From Nemophila menziesii (Eukaryota; Streptophyta; Magnoliopsida; Boraginales; Hydrophyllaceae), in assembly GCA_029959085.1 (NCBI GenBank), contig JARWIR010000035.1:2509501-2573500 (forward strand): a stretch of 64,000 bases of DNA, read 5' to 3'. The notes beneath the pieces were generated by a model. The model had not been told where the DNA came from and made no database searches. It saw only the letters and a program-made list of their open reading frames with translations. This document shows, piece after piece, positions 52,432 to 63,191 of the stretch. Numbering within the stretch: the stretch's first letter is position 1; the number at the start of each line of letters is the position of its first letter. The position numbers and the translations under genes were made by a program.

Positions 52432-52447
52432 AATTCCCACCCCCAAC
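52432..52447 (-). other. Polypurine tract of internal region 1
   Basis: gttgggggtgggaatt on the element's strand, just inside LTR1. A G-rich tract here is the expected plus-strand primer of reverse transcription. Confidence 0.7.
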
Positions 52448-52455
52448 TCAAAAGT

Positions 52456-52475
52456 GAGTCGTGTCCCCACGACTC
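52456..52475. other. Perfect hairpin beside the polypurine tract
   Basis: gagtcgtg-tccc-cacgactc: an 8-bp stem with a 4-nt loop, about 10 bp inside the polypurine tract. The second element carries it unchanged at 59541-59560. Function unknown. Confidence 0.7.
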
Positions 52476-52553
52476 GAAAAAGACTCAAGAATGGAATAAA
52501 ATTTAAAATTAAAACTAACTAAACTACCCAATGCATACAAGCTATTGAGAAAA

Positions 52554-53017
52554 TTAGAATGACTTACCTTGCTGGCCATAGAGATCCATTATATCATCCT
52601 CCTCGTCTGAAGCTGAGGGATCGGTATAACTATCAATATCCCTTTCCAAGGTAAAATCTTCCAGCTGTGATTGCATCTGTATGACTTCCGTCCAAAGTTC
52701 TCTGTTATCTTCTTGTAATCTTTCGATTTCATTTTGTAATTTGCGAGCCCATGGAGGAAGATCATGATCAATTAGAGAGGAAGAAGTAGAAGAACCTTGG
52801 TCTTGAATTTTATCTTCTTCAAAGGCCTTCTTGATGGTATGGACATTCTAGCCGTTAACTTCTTTGGTAGTGGTTGTGCTGGTGCCTTTTCTTTTGATTC
52901 TTCAGTAGCCTCATCAATGGTGATAGGCTTTTCAATGGTGGCTCCAGGCAATTTCTTATTCTTCCCAAGGATAGAGCACTTTCTCTTGTATTCCATAGCT
53001 TCAGATCTGTTAGTCAT
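52554..53017 (-). pseudogene. Athila spacer ORF, acidic and coiled-coil-like, frameshifted (copy 1)
   Basis: Reading frame between integrase and the 3' LTR, where Athila elements usually carry an extra ORF. The first part (from ATG at 53017) reads MTNRSEAMEYKRKCSILGK and a Lys/Glu-rich stretch. The frame then shifts near 52850, next to a stop. The second part (52554-52847, 97 codons) continues with a heptad-like region (LPPWARKLQNEIERLQ) and an acidic end (SASDEEDD). I see no signal peptide or membrane segment, so I do not call it envelope-like. Not recognised as a known family. The coding end overlaps a perfect splice donor (caag|gtaagt), which is curious. Both elements share the break. Confidence 0.55.
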
Positions 53018-53262
53018 GCTTGATTCACCCGCAACTCAAGTTATACCAAGACTGGCTTAAAAGTTTAAGGAGAAATTGGTTTAGCTTGAGGTTGTTGCTT
53101 GGAATTGATGAAAGAGAAAGGTTTCTTGATGAATCTTGGAAGAAATCTTTAAAGCTTGTTGAATTTGATGGTGTTTAATGGTGTAGTGTGATGAATTTGA
53201 TTGAGAAATTATGTTTATGGAGGATGGAGGAGAGAATTTGTGGAGTTGTTGTGTTAATTGTG
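53018..53262 (-). other. Leader-like stretch upstream of the spacer ORF
   Basis: Between the internal TATA box and the ATG at 53017, the element's strand is A/C-rich with little G, like a plant 5' leader (cacaattaacacaacaac, catcacactacaccat). Short overlapping ORFs here (53081-53275) are not credible genes. Confidence 0.4.
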
Positions 53263-53286
53263 AAGGTTTGCACAAGCTTTAAGGTG

Positions 53287-53294
53287 TATATATA
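53287..53294 (-). promoter_or_regulatory. Internal TATA box upstream of the spacer ORF
   Basis: ctatatatacacc on the element's strand, about 270 bp upstream of the spacer ATG and at a plausible distance before a leader-like sequence. It is retained at 60372-60379 in the second copy. It suggests a separate transcript for the spacer ORF; not proven. Confidence 0.5.
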
Positions 53295-53390
53295 GTGTTT
53301 GGGTCTGGAAAATTCGTATGGGAGAGGCTAGGGTTAATCCTGTTAAGGTAAGAAGTTGAATGGGCCTCAAATTCTTCACAAACTGCCATG

Positions 53391-53750
53391 GCGCGGTGCA
53401 TGGGTGCGGAGTAAGGGTGTACCGCATGGGTACACCGCAGCACTGTAACTCCAGAAATTTTAGCCTCGGCAACATACCCGTAGTAGCACCCCGTGGCACG
53501 TGTTTTGGGCGTGCGGTATAGGGGTGCGGTATATGGGTACACCGCAGCAGCTCGGTCAAAAATCCTGCGGTACATCACCCGTGGTACGGGTTTTTGGCTC
53601 TTGCAGTGCATCCCCCCTTGAGCCGCGGTGCACCGCACCTATCAGGTCTCCATTTTTTCGTCTCGGTCTAAAACCTGTGATGCCCGACCCGTGGTACGGG
53701 TTTCCAGCCGCGGTATATGGGTGCACCGCATGGGTGTACTGCACCTGTCT
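53391..53750. repeat. GC-rich minisatellite in the Athila 3' spacer (copy 1)
   Basis: About three diverged repeats of roughly 120 bp. They are built from recurring words such as gtgcggtatatgggt, gcaccgca, gtacaccgca and cccgtggtacgggttt, many of them self-complementary. It stands out sharply from the AT-rich surroundings. Open frames on both strands across it (for example 53279-53638, 53500-53778) follow from its composition and are not genes. The second element has the same block at 60476-60847 with an extra 12 bp. Confidence 0.8.
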
Positions 53751-53970
53751 ACGAATTTTTCCAAGAGATTTCTTTTGACCCCAAACTCATTTCCTGCACA
53801 ATAACACACTACCATTCTCTCCTTAGCTTGTAAGCACAATTAAAAATATACACTAACTTAATATTATACACTACAAAGCAAAAAAAACTAATCTAAAAAG
53901 CAATTAAAACAAGGGGTGTCTCCCAAGAGCACTTTTGTTTAATGTCTTTGAGTTAGACGTGTACCTCAGG

Positions 53971-54180
53971 CTAAGCGCATTCTACAAGATGGATTGTCTC
54001 CTTTCGCCCGAAGTCCTCACTGTCATGGTATCTCTTCAAACGCTGGCCATTCACCATGAATGTCCTTTGCTCGGTTGGATGTTCAATTTCAATCGCTCCA
54101 TGAGGTGTGACTTTCGTAGCAATGTAAGGTCCTCCCCAACGGGATTTAAGCTTTCCTGGGTAGTTCGAAAATCGAGAGTT
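53971..54180 (-). pseudogene. Integrase C-terminal tail beyond an in-frame stop (element 1)
   Basis: After the TAA that ends the long ORF at 54181, the same frame stays open for about 70 codons to a TAG at 53971. It reads typical Athila integrase C-terminal motifs (NSRFSNYPGKLKSRWGGPY, VNGQRLKRYH). The stop therefore falls inside the natural protein, where relatives have an aromatic residue. The second element has the same stop. Confidence 0.8.
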
Positions 54181-55803
54181 TTATAATAAAACCTTTTGTC
54201 CTCTCTCGAATTGCTTTGGACGGAGCCGTTTATCATGCCATCGCTTTGTTTTCTCCTTGTAGAGGCGTGAATTTTCATAGGCAAGATAACGAAACTCCTC
54301 CAATTCGTTCAACTGCATCATCCTTTGTTTCCTGGCCAATTCTGGGTCTAGATTCAGAGTTTTAATAGCCCAGTAGGCTCGAGATTCAAGTTCAATTGGT
54401 AGATGACACGCTTTGCCGTAGACCATGCGATATGAAAATGCCACAACTGGTGTTTCAAATGCTGTTCTGTAAGCCCAGAGAGCATCATCTAGCTTTAAAG
54501 ACCAATCTTTCCTTGTTTTGTTCACGGTCTTCTCAAGAATAGATTTGACTTCCCGGTTGGAAACTTCAGCTTGACCGTTAGTTTGTGGGTGATAACCGGT
54601 TGAAGTACGGTGTCTCACTCCAGACTTACGAAGATAGTTTCTTAGAGGAGCATTAATAAAGTGGGTACCTTTATCACTGATGAGAACATGCGGCGTACCA
54701 TGTCTTGAAAAGATGTTTGTTTTTAAGAATTTAATCACTGTTTGAGCATCGTTCTTTAATGTTGCCACTGCTTCTACCAACTTTGATACATAATCTACCG
54801 CAAGCAAAATATAAAGATTTCCATGGGAAGTGATGAAAGGTCCCATGAAATCTATTCCCCATACATCAAAAATTTCAACTTCTAGGATATTGTTAAGCGG
54901 CATCGCGTCTCTTTTTGATATATTACCATTGAACTGGCATCTTTGGCATGCCTGGACAAAACGATGACAATCCTTGTGTATGGTAGGCCAATAGAAACCG
55001 AATTGAAGAATTTTAGCTGCGGTTCTATCGCCTTTAAAGTGACCTCCATAAGGTGAACTATGACAACTTTCAATGATCTTTTCCATTTCACCTTCATGTA
55101 CACATCTTCTAACCATTTGGTCACTACAAATCTTCCAGAGGTATGGTGTATCCCAATAATATTCTTTGGCGTGGTGAGATAATCTTTTTCTTTGTTGTGG
55201 GTGGATATCTTTGGGGAATACACCACTCACAATGAGGTTGACTAGATCTGCATACCATGGCCCAAACGCATGTAATGTACTTGCCATATGTGATAAAGTA
55301 TGCTCTAGTTTCTTGATTAACTTTTGTCGGGCTTGAATTTTCTGTTGGCTACGACTCATATTCTCAGCTGCTTGCATTAATTTAGCCATACTCGAATTCA
55401 AACTCGGGATTAGTTCCTTCTTTGCCAGTTGCGTTGATTGTTTAGGTTGATCTTTCTTTGGTTCTTGACAAACCTTTTCAACAATGGGTGCCTTTTTCTG
55501 AATAGGTTGTGGTGGATTATAAGATTGAGGTTGGGCTTGATGATACGTCTCTTGATTTCTGACCCAACTTCTTTGTTGCGGAGGTTGTTGATAATTAGCG
55601 TAGATTTCTTGAGGATAATTATAACTATTCGAATAATACTTATTTTGCGGATATGTAACGGAAGCTACTACTGGATTATTCATACACCCTCCCCACACAT
55701 GATTTCTTAATCCACACCCAGGACACGAAGGAATTGCACGTACTACATTTACCTGAGCAATTGTTCGGGCTTGTTCTTGTAGCTCTTCGAGTTGTTGTGC
55801 CAA
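54181..55803 (-). pseudogene. gag 3' end fused to integrase by deletion (element 1)
   Basis: 540 codons. Residues 1-178 are the end of gag: a zinc knuckle [14 protein letters not shown] (C27, C30, H35, C40), then a Gln/Pro-rich linker and a basic stretch. At about residue 179 (near 55268) the frame joins pol at FGPWYADL. The integrase follows with its HHCC finger (H248, H255, C286, C289) and the catalytic triad D318, D377, E413 (D-x58-D-x35-E). Protease, RT and RNase H are missing between the two parts. In element 2 the bases before FGPWYADL are different and belong to RNase H, which proves a deletion in element 1. The ORF is a by-product, not a natural fusion protein. It ends at a premature TAA. 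Confidence 0.9.
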
Positions 55804-55814
55804 TTGTTTAAGCT

Positions 55815-56486
55815 TCAGAGATTCTGAAGTGTCTTCTTTTTCTGGGTTCCATGGCCAATTCTCTCGTTCTCAAGAATTCTCTCCATCCCCAACTCAGCTT
55901 CTTCAGGGTCTAGTAACACAAAACCTGCGTTTCCTAACGAATCTGCTTTCTCTCTTGATTTGTCATTACGTCCTCCATAAAACAAGGTTAAATAATATTC
56001 CGGCAAGGATTGATGATATGGACATCTCGCCTTCTTTTCTGTAAATCGTAACCATGCTTCACCCAAACCCTCTCCATCTTCCTGTATAAATTGCTCAAGC
56101 TCCAACATATCTTTTAAACGTCTACTAACCGGATAGAAGCGGTCTAGGAATCTTGCTTGAAGCTTGTCCCAATCCGGAATAACATGAGGGTATTGGGTAT
56201 CATACCAATCGCTTGCACCTCCGGTCAAGAAGAACTGGAACATCACGTAATATACTTGATCCCTAGTAACTCCTCTTACGATATAAGCATCACAGATTTG
56301 CATGAATTTCTGAATATATCGGATCAGATCTTGATGTGCAGCACCGCTGAATAGTCCATGAGTTGCAAACTGAGTTAACATCCCTGGATCAGGTTTAAAT
56401 TTAGCGGCTTGGATTTCTGGAGCGCGAATTCCTCGTGGCTCCACTCTAAACTCGATGGGTAGCTCAAGTCTCCTTGGATTCTCCAT
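55815..56486 (-). pseudogene. gag, N-terminal and capsid part (element 1)
   Basis: 223 codons starting at the ATG nearest the primer binding site (56486), about 100 bp inside. It matches the plant retrotransposon gag domain seen in Athila elements, with GLFSGAAHQDLIRYIQKF, WDKLQARFLDRFYP and DGEGLGEAWLRFTEKK. Gag forms the cytoplasmic particle that packages the element RNA. A single-base frameshift near 55860 makes the frame run into a stop at 55815; the original frame continues into the zinc-knuckle segment (55803 downward). Confidence 0.88.
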
Positions 56487-56587
56487 CTGTAACTAAATCT
56501 GAAAAACAAAAACTAAAAGACAAAATCGTAAAATAGAACTAACTAAAATAAAAGCACAAGATATATGCACAAGGACTAACGATGTAG

Positions 56588-56605
56588 TCCCCGGCAGCGG
56601 CGCCA
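56588..56605 (-). other. Primer binding site, tRNA-Asp type
   Basis: On the plus strand tccccggcagcggcgcca equals the 3' end of plant tRNA-Asp including CCA, with one difference from the sequence I know (G for A). It lies 6 bp inside LTR2, as expected for minus-strand priming. tRNA-Asp priming fits the Athila lineage. Confidence 0.85.
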
Positions 56606-56611
56606 AAAACT

Positions 56612-59513
56612 TGGAGTCGACTAGGGTGTGATAAAATATGATATAAATAAAGTGCAGATAAACACCCTAAAGCTAGCACGGTTCTGCAAGTATACAGATC
56701 GTATGCAAGTTTTAGAAAATAAGTAAGATTCGTTCCGCAGAGACTACGAAGTTTAGGGGAATCTTATGCAACAATCAGGTGCAAATAATTAAAGCTAGAA
56801 CAAATAAACGCAATAAAAGTAAAGACAAGAGATATTTCTTTGGTTTTTGAATTAAACTAAATTAAAACTATGAATTTAAAGACAAACAATTAAATATGAA
56901 AGCGAAGTAATATGAGAATATAGCTTGAGTCATTAGCATGTAATCCCCACTAGTTTTTCCGTTCTAAACATGTAAGGGTGAATTATGTAGTATTTCAATA
57001 ATCGATTCTAATTCGCTATCGGTAGTTTTAAATAAGATTTACCTGTGTCAATAAGGCTTCTTAAGCAAACTTTTCATGTAATTGGTAAATAGTCACAAGA
57101 ACTAAACCATAATGATTATCTAGTTAGGTTGATTTGTCAGATCTAAACCGAACACTAGACGTTATATGCTAAATATGTAATTAAACACCGTTGTCAATAG
57201 TGACCTAACTCCTAGATGGTAATTCCATATGGCTGCAGTCCACAAGAACACAGAATATAAATCCAAACACATAAACAGAGAATAAAAACTATAATTCAAT
57301 TTAAAATATTAAATTCTCAAATAAGATAGATGTCAATCAAAAGTAGGGTTCATACATATATGCTAAAACTCAAGCTAAAGAAATTTAGTCCATGCAAGAA
57401 AAGAAAGAAATTACAAATTTAAAGGTAGAAGAAGACATTGTGATGAATAGCTCCTTCCAGACTTCTCTCTTGTGTTGTAAGCTTCCTCTTGGTTTAAGGT
57501 TTCACCAAGGATGATTTAAGAGTGTTAAGAGGATGTATTTATAGTGTATAGGTTGACCTAATTTGTTTCTTGGAGGAGAGGTTAAGTAATGGACTCCAAG
57601 CCCAACTCAAATTCGTATGGATAATTACTGTTGAACTGTTTTAAGTATATCTTCTTCGTTATTGGTCGGTTTTTGCTCCATAATATACCAAAAGAATCGT
57701 CACAGAATTATCTACATCTCTATGAAAGGAATCTTCCAAAATCGGCTTCCTTTTGAAGTTATCACTACTTCTTTAGACGTGTGCTGCAGAATTTCAAATT
57801 TAGGCAGCTTTTCATTTTCCATGTTTTTAGCCTTTGATACCTTTATCTCCAATTTCCATGTAAATCTCTTTCCATAAGTTGTAGTCTTTGACTTGGACTC
57901 TAATTAATCTCCATAATTATCTTTAAAGCTTCACAATAAATAAACAATTAAACCCAATATGCTTTAAAAATATTATGTTACTAAATCAAGACCCAAAATA
58001 GGAAAGTGCACTATATTAAGCTAAAATCAACTTATAATCTAATAAATAAGCCTAAAATGATATCTCAGAAGTATATTTTATTATCACAAATGAGGAGACA
58101 TCAAGACTTCCAACTCAAAGTTGTATCGTCCCGATACAATAAAAGTAAAGAGCAGAAGGGTAGTCAAATAAACAAGAAGAAGAAGTCGGAGGAGAATAAG
58201 AACTAACATAATGAATGATCCTAGAGCATAGATATCTAAAATGTCTCATGTAGTAATGCTCAAGAAATAATGTACAAATATGCTTAATGCATACGTAATC
58301 AACAATCTATAAATTCACGTCAAGATTAATTTTGCAATGCCAGAAGGAGAGGATGATAACTTAGTTCAGGTTAATGGCTATAGGTTGTTCATAGTTCCTA
58401 GTATAGCATCCAATGGTCCACTTACCTACTTACTTAATAGCTCAATTGTTTCTCCACCTAGTAGTTAGAAATCCTAAGGTCTTGGTTATAACATGGCTTA
58501 AGGACAAGTGTGGTATATTTGGATAATGAAAAGTGAGCTTGTGGCTCTCTCCTCACTAGCCATCAACGAATCTCCCTAGAGCTTGAGTTTTCACTCGAAG
58601 ATGTTCTCACTCAACCCAATTTATTGACGCTGTTGATTTGCATCCCCAATAAATCCCAATTAAAACCTTTGATGATATAAAATCAACTTTGCCAGTCCGA
58701 ATATATATTTTCTTTTCAAATCAATTTTTTCTTTTGTATAGCTATGATTCTCTTTTTTATGTTGAGATATCATACTATTTTTTTCATATATATATATTCT
58801 TTCTTTTTATGCCCTTGTTTGGAAAAATTAGCTCGTAGCTTCTTTTTCATTCACTATTACCCCGGCAAAGGGTTACAAAAATAACAATTTCATCATCAAT
58901 AAAATCACAAATATAATTCCCAAAACCCAATGTTCCCTAATGATGAAACCTACCACCCCAAACTCAAGCTCTAAAACGAGTTGTCTCAGGTTTGCGATTC
59001 GAGTGCGGGTCATATAGATAAGTCCTACAACTAAGGGTATGGATTATAATGTGTTTCAATAAAAAGGCTTTAGAAAGGCTCAGAGGTGCTAAGACGGATA
59101 AATAATAACAATAATCAAACAAAAGGGTGAGAAAGTATAAAGGCTTCTAGTGTTTTAATCATGAACGAACTGCCTTATTCATTTTTCTAACTACCGGATT
59201 TCGTTACGTTTTCATTATTAGTTCATAGATAAGCGGGTTTTCAACTAATTTTAAACCTCACGTTCTACACACCAAATAACTATCCCTAAGTTTCAACGTG
59301 AATTCTTAGCATTACTCATTAACTTTTCTATCCTTTATTTCTTGTTTTCATACATGCATCCTAAACAATTTTGTTGCATCTTTCATAAGCATACTACTTA
59401 CTATCATTGACCTAACAAAATCATGCTCAAATAGGTCCATTCAAAATATTCTATGCCTTACTTCAAACTAAAAATTTTAAATTTTATGCAAAAACGAAAA
59501 GAAGATGAGGACA
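56612..59513 (-). repeat. Athila LTR2, shared middle LTR
   Basis: 2902 bp with the same TG...CA ends as LTR1. It serves as 5' LTR for internal region 1 (the primer binding site adjoins at 56605) and as 3' LTR for internal region 2 (the polypurine tract adjoins at 59513). Its primer-side 0.7-0.9 kb differs from LTR1 at about 30 positions by hand count. The other 1.95 kb differs at about 7. This is the pattern of a hybrid LTR made by crossing-over between a 5' and a 3' LTR. Confidence 0.88.
57536..57544 (-). promoter_or_regulatory. LTR2 TATA box
   Basis: ctataaata on the element's strand, identical to the box in LTR1. As the 5' LTR of internal region 1 it would start transcription near 57510 toward the gag at 56486. 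Confidence 0.6.
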
Positions 59514-59516
59514 ACG

Positions 59517-59532
59517 AATTCCCACCCCCAAC
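59517..59532 (-). other. Polypurine tract of internal region 2
   Basis: Same gttgggggtgggaatt as in internal region 1, just inside LTR2, followed by the identical hairpin at 59541-59560. Confidence 0.7.
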
Positions 59533-59540
59533 TCAAAAGT

Positions 59541-59560
59541 GAGTCGTGTCCCCACGACTC
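59541..59560. other. Perfect hairpin beside the polypurine tract (copy 2)
   Basis: gagtcgtg-tccc-cacgactc, unchanged from 52456-52475. Confidence 0.7.
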
Positions 59561-59638
59561 GAAAAAGACTCAAGAATGGAATAAAATTTAAAATTAAAAC
59601 TAACTAAACTACCTAATGCATACAAGCTATTGAGAAAA

Positions 59639-60102
59639 TTAGAATGACTTACCTTGCTGGCCATAGAGATCCATTATATCATCCTCCTCGTCTGAAGCTG
59701 AGGGATCGGTATAACTATCAATATCCCTTTCCAAGGTAAAATCTTCCAGCTGTGATTGCATCTGTATGACTTCCGTCCAAAGTTCTCTGTTATCTTCTTG
59801 TAATCTTTCGATTTCATTTTGTAATTTGCGAGCCCATGGAGGAAGATCATGATCAATTAGAGAGGAAGAAGTAGAAGAACCTTGGTCTTGAATTTTATCT
59901 TCTTCAAAGGCCTTCTTGATGGTATGGACATTCTAGCCGTTAACTTCTTTGGTAGTGGTTGTGCTGGTGCCTTTTCTTTTGATTCTTCAGTAGCCTCATC
60001 AATGGTGATAGGCTTTTCAATGGTGGCTCCAGGCAATTTCTTATTCTTCCCAAGGATAGAGCACTTTCTCTTGTATTCCATAGCTTCAGATCTGTTAGTC
60101 AT
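59639..60102 (-). pseudogene. Athila spacer ORF, frameshifted (copy 2)
   Basis: Duplicate of 52554-53017; the predicted products of each half are the same. It carries the same frameshift and stop near 59935, so the break predates the tandem duplication or belongs to the element family. It has the same acidic, heptad-containing second half and the same caag|gtaagt at its end. Confidence 0.55.
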
Positions 60103-60371
60103 GCTTGATTCACCCGCAACTCAAGTTATACCAAGACTGGCTTAAAAGTTTAAGGAGAAATTGGTTTAGCTTGAGGTTGTTGCTTGGAATTGATGAAAGA
60201 GAAAGGTTTCTTGATGAATCTTGGAAGAAATCTTTAAAGCTTGTTGAATTTGATGGTGTTTAATGGTGTAGTGTGATGAATTTGATTGAGAAATTATGTT
60301 TATGGAGGATGGAGGAGAGAATTTGTGGAGTTGTTGTGTTAATTGTGAAGGTTTGCACAAGCTTTAAGGTG

Positions 60372-60379
60372 TATATATA
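60372..60379 (-). promoter_or_regulatory. Internal TATA box (copy 2)
   Basis: ctatatatacacc as in copy 1; only a substitution next to it (tttaggtc for tttgggtc) differs. The leader-like stretch down to 60103 is also retained. Confidence 0.5.
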
Positions 60380-60475
60380 GTGTTTAGGTCTGGAAAATTC
60401 GTATGGGAGAGGCTAGGGTTAATCCTGTTAAGGTAAGAAGTTGAATGGGCCTCAAATTCTTCACAAACTGCCATG

Positions 60476-60847
60476 GCGCGGTGCATGGGTGCGGAGTAAG
60501 GGTGTACCGCATGGGTACACCGCAGCACTGTAACTCCAGAAATTTTAGCCTCGGCAACATACCCGTAGTAGCACCCCGTGGCACGTGTTTTGGGCGTGCG
60601 GTATAGGGGTGCGGTATATGGGTACACCGCAGCAGCTCCGTCAAAAATCCTGCGGTACATCACCCGTGGTACGGGTTTTTGGCTCTTGCAGTGCATCCCC
60701 CCTTGAGCCGCGGTGCACCGCACCTATCAGGTCTCCATTTTTTCGTCTCGGTCTAAAACCTGTGATGCCCGACCCGTGGTACGGGTTTCCAGCCACGGTA
60801 CATAGTGCGGTATATGGGTGCACCGCATGGGTGTACCGCACCTGTCT
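60476..60847. repeat. GC-rich minisatellite in the Athila 3' spacer (copy 2)
   Basis: Same block as 53391-53750 but 12 bp longer: ccacggtacatagtgcggtatatgg near 60794 against ccgcggtatatgg. It also has several substitutions, so it has changed faster than its flanks since the duplication. Confidence 0.8.
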
Positions 60848-61067
60848 GCGAATTTTTCCAAGAGATTTCTTTTGACCCCAAACTCATTTCCTGCACAATA
60901 ACACACTACCATTCTCTCCTTAGCTTGTAAACACAATTAAAAATATACACTAACTTAATATTATACACTACAAAGCAAAAAAAACTAATCTAAAAAGCAA
61001 TTAAAACAAGGGGTGTCTCCCAAGAGCACTTTTGTTTAATGTCTTTGAGTTAGACGTGTACATCAGG

Positions 61068-61277
61068 CTAAGCGCATTCTACAAGATGGATTGTCTCCTT
61101 TCGCCCGAAGTCCTCACTGTCATGGTATCTCTTCAAACGCTGGCCATTCACCATGAATGTCCTTTGCTCGGTTGGATGTTCAATTTCAATCGCTCCATGA
61201 GGTGTGACTTTCGTAGCAATGTAAGGTCCTCCCCAACGGGATTTAAGCTTTCCTGGGTAGTTCGAAAATCGAGAGTT
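61068..61277 (-). pseudogene. Integrase C-terminal tail beyond an in-frame stop (element 2)
   Basis: Same as 53971-54180: about 70 open codons after the TAA at 61278-61280, with the RSRWGG-type C-terminal motif (SRWGGPY) and VNGQRLKRYH, ending in TAG at 61068. Confidence 0.8.
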
Positions 61278-62975
61278 TTATAATAAAACCTTTTGTCCTC
61301 TCTCGAATTGCTTTGGACGGAGCCGTTTATCATGCCATCGCTTTGTTTTCTCCTTGTAGAGGCGTGAATTTTCATAGGCAAGATAACGAAACTCCTCCAA
61401 TTCGTTCAACTGCATCATCCTTTGTTTCCTGGCCAATTCTGGGTCTAGATTCAGAGTTTTAATAGCCCAGTAGGCTCGAGATTCAAGTTCAATTGGTAGA
61501 TGACACGCTTTGCCGTAGACCATGCGATATGAAAATGCCACAACTGGTGTTTCAAATGCTGTTCTGTAAGCCCAGAGAGCATCATCTAGCTTTAAAGACC
61601 AATCTTTCCTTGTTTTGTTCACGGTCTTCTCAAGAATAGATTTGACTTCCCGGTTGGAAACTTCAGCTTGACCGTTAGTTTGTGGGTGATAACCGGTTGA
61701 AGTACGGTGTCTCACTCCAGACTTACGAAAATAGTTTCTCAGAGGAGCATTAATAAAGTGGGTACCTTTATCACTGATGAGAACATGCGGCGTACCATGT
61801 CTTGAAAAGATGTTTGTTTTTAATAATTTAATCACTGTTTGAGCATCGTTCTTTAATGTTGCCACTGCTTCTACCAACTTTGATACATAATCTACCGCAA
61901 GCAAAATATAAAGATTTCCATGGGAAGTGATGAAAGGTCCCATGAAATCTATTCCCCATACATCAAAAATTTCAACTTCTAGGATATTGTTAAGCGGCAT
62001 CGCGTCTCTTTTTGATATATTACCATTGAACTGGCATCTTTGGCATGCCTGGACAAAACGATGACAATCCTTGTGTATGGTAGGCCAATAGAAACCGAAT
62101 TGAAGAATTTTAGCTGCGGTTCTATCGCCTTTAAAGTGACCTCCATAAGGTGAACTATGACAACTTTCAATGATCTTTTCCATTTCACCTTCATGTACAC
62201 ATCTTCTAACCATTTGGTCACTACAAATCTTCCAGAGGTATGGTTCATCCCAATAATATTCTTTGGCGTGGTGAGATAATCTTTTTCTTTGTTGTGGGTG
62301 GATATCTTTGGGGAATACACCACTCACAATGAGGTTGACTAGATCTGCATACCATGGCCCAAACGTATATTTAATAGCAAAAAGTAGTTCATCAGGGAAT
62401 ACCTCTTTAACCAACAATGGTTCCTTGTTCGCATCAGATCCTTCGAGCCTTGATAAATGGTCAGCAACTTGATTCTCGCATCCCTTTCGGTCTCGAATGT
62501 CTATGTCGAATTCTTGAAGCAACAGTACCCATCTAATAAGACGCGGCTTAGCATCCTTTTTCTCCATAAGGTACCTAATAGCTGAATAGTCCGTGTATAC
62601 AACAGTTTTCTTCCCAATCAGATAGGAACAAAATTTATCAAAAGCATAAACCACGGCCAACATCTCTTTCTCCGTTACTGTATAATTCATCTGGGCAGCG
62701 TTGAAAGTCTTACTTGCATAATAAATCGTGTGGAAAATCTTGTCTTTCCTCTGTCCCAACACAACACCCATAGCGTGATCACTAGCATCGCACATAAGTT
62801 CAAACGGAGCTTTCCAATCAGGAGGTATAACAATAGGTGTGGAGATTAGTTTCTCCTTAATCGTAAAAAATGCTTGAAGACATTCGTCAGTAAAATTAAA
62901 AGGAGTATCCTTTTCAAGTAAAGAACACAGCGGTTTGGCGATCTTGGATAAATCTTTAATAAATCTTCGATAAAA
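61278..62975 (-). pseudogene. pol: RT connection, RNase H and integrase (element 2)
   Basis: Open from just after a nonsense codon (62976-62978). The first 60 codons ([16 protein letters not shown]) are the end of RT. RNase H then runs from CDASDHAMG with acidic residues in CDAS, TEKE, YTDYSA and VADHLSR (residues 3, 44, 69 and 112 counted from the Met at 62795). Integrase begins after FGPWYADL, with the HHCC finger and D, D-x35-E triad as in element 1. RNase H removes the RNA template, and integrase inserts the cDNA into the genome. The domain order RT-RH-INT is that of Ty3/gypsy. It ends at the premature TAA shared with element 1. Confidence 0.9.
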
Positions 62976-63191
62976 TCATGCGTGACCCAAGAAACTTCTC
63001 ACTCCTTTAACAGAAACTGGAGGTGGTAACGTTTTGATAACTTCAATTTTAGCACAATCAACCTCCATCCCTGCCTTCGAAACTTTATGTCCCAACACAA
63101 TTCCCTCTTGCACCATGAAGTGGCATTTTTCCCAATTAAGCTCAAGATCTTTTTCTCTACATCTCACAAGGTCTTTCTCAAGATTATTCAA
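62976..63191 (-). pseudogene. pol: RT thumb segment between two nonsense codons (element 2)
   Basis: Seventy codons in the same frame as the RT core, bounded by TGA after FDD (63192) and TGA after RSFLGHA (62976). It shows ELNWEKCHFMVQEGIVLGH and VKGVRSFLGHA, the conserved region after the catalytic motif in Ty3/gypsy RTs. Family members have a cysteine-like and a glycine residue at the two stops, so both look like point mutations. Confidence 0.87.

Noticed and set aside
52554..53017. Envelope-like gene of the Athila element
   Set aside because: The position fits, but I see no signal peptide, membrane span or other envelope-like feature; it is described as an unrecognised acidic ORF instead.
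53279..53778. Several overlapping ORFs of 60-119 codons on both strands over the GC-rich block
   Set aside because: They follow from the low stop-codon content of the minisatellite; they repeat His/Pro/Thr words and match nothing recognisable.
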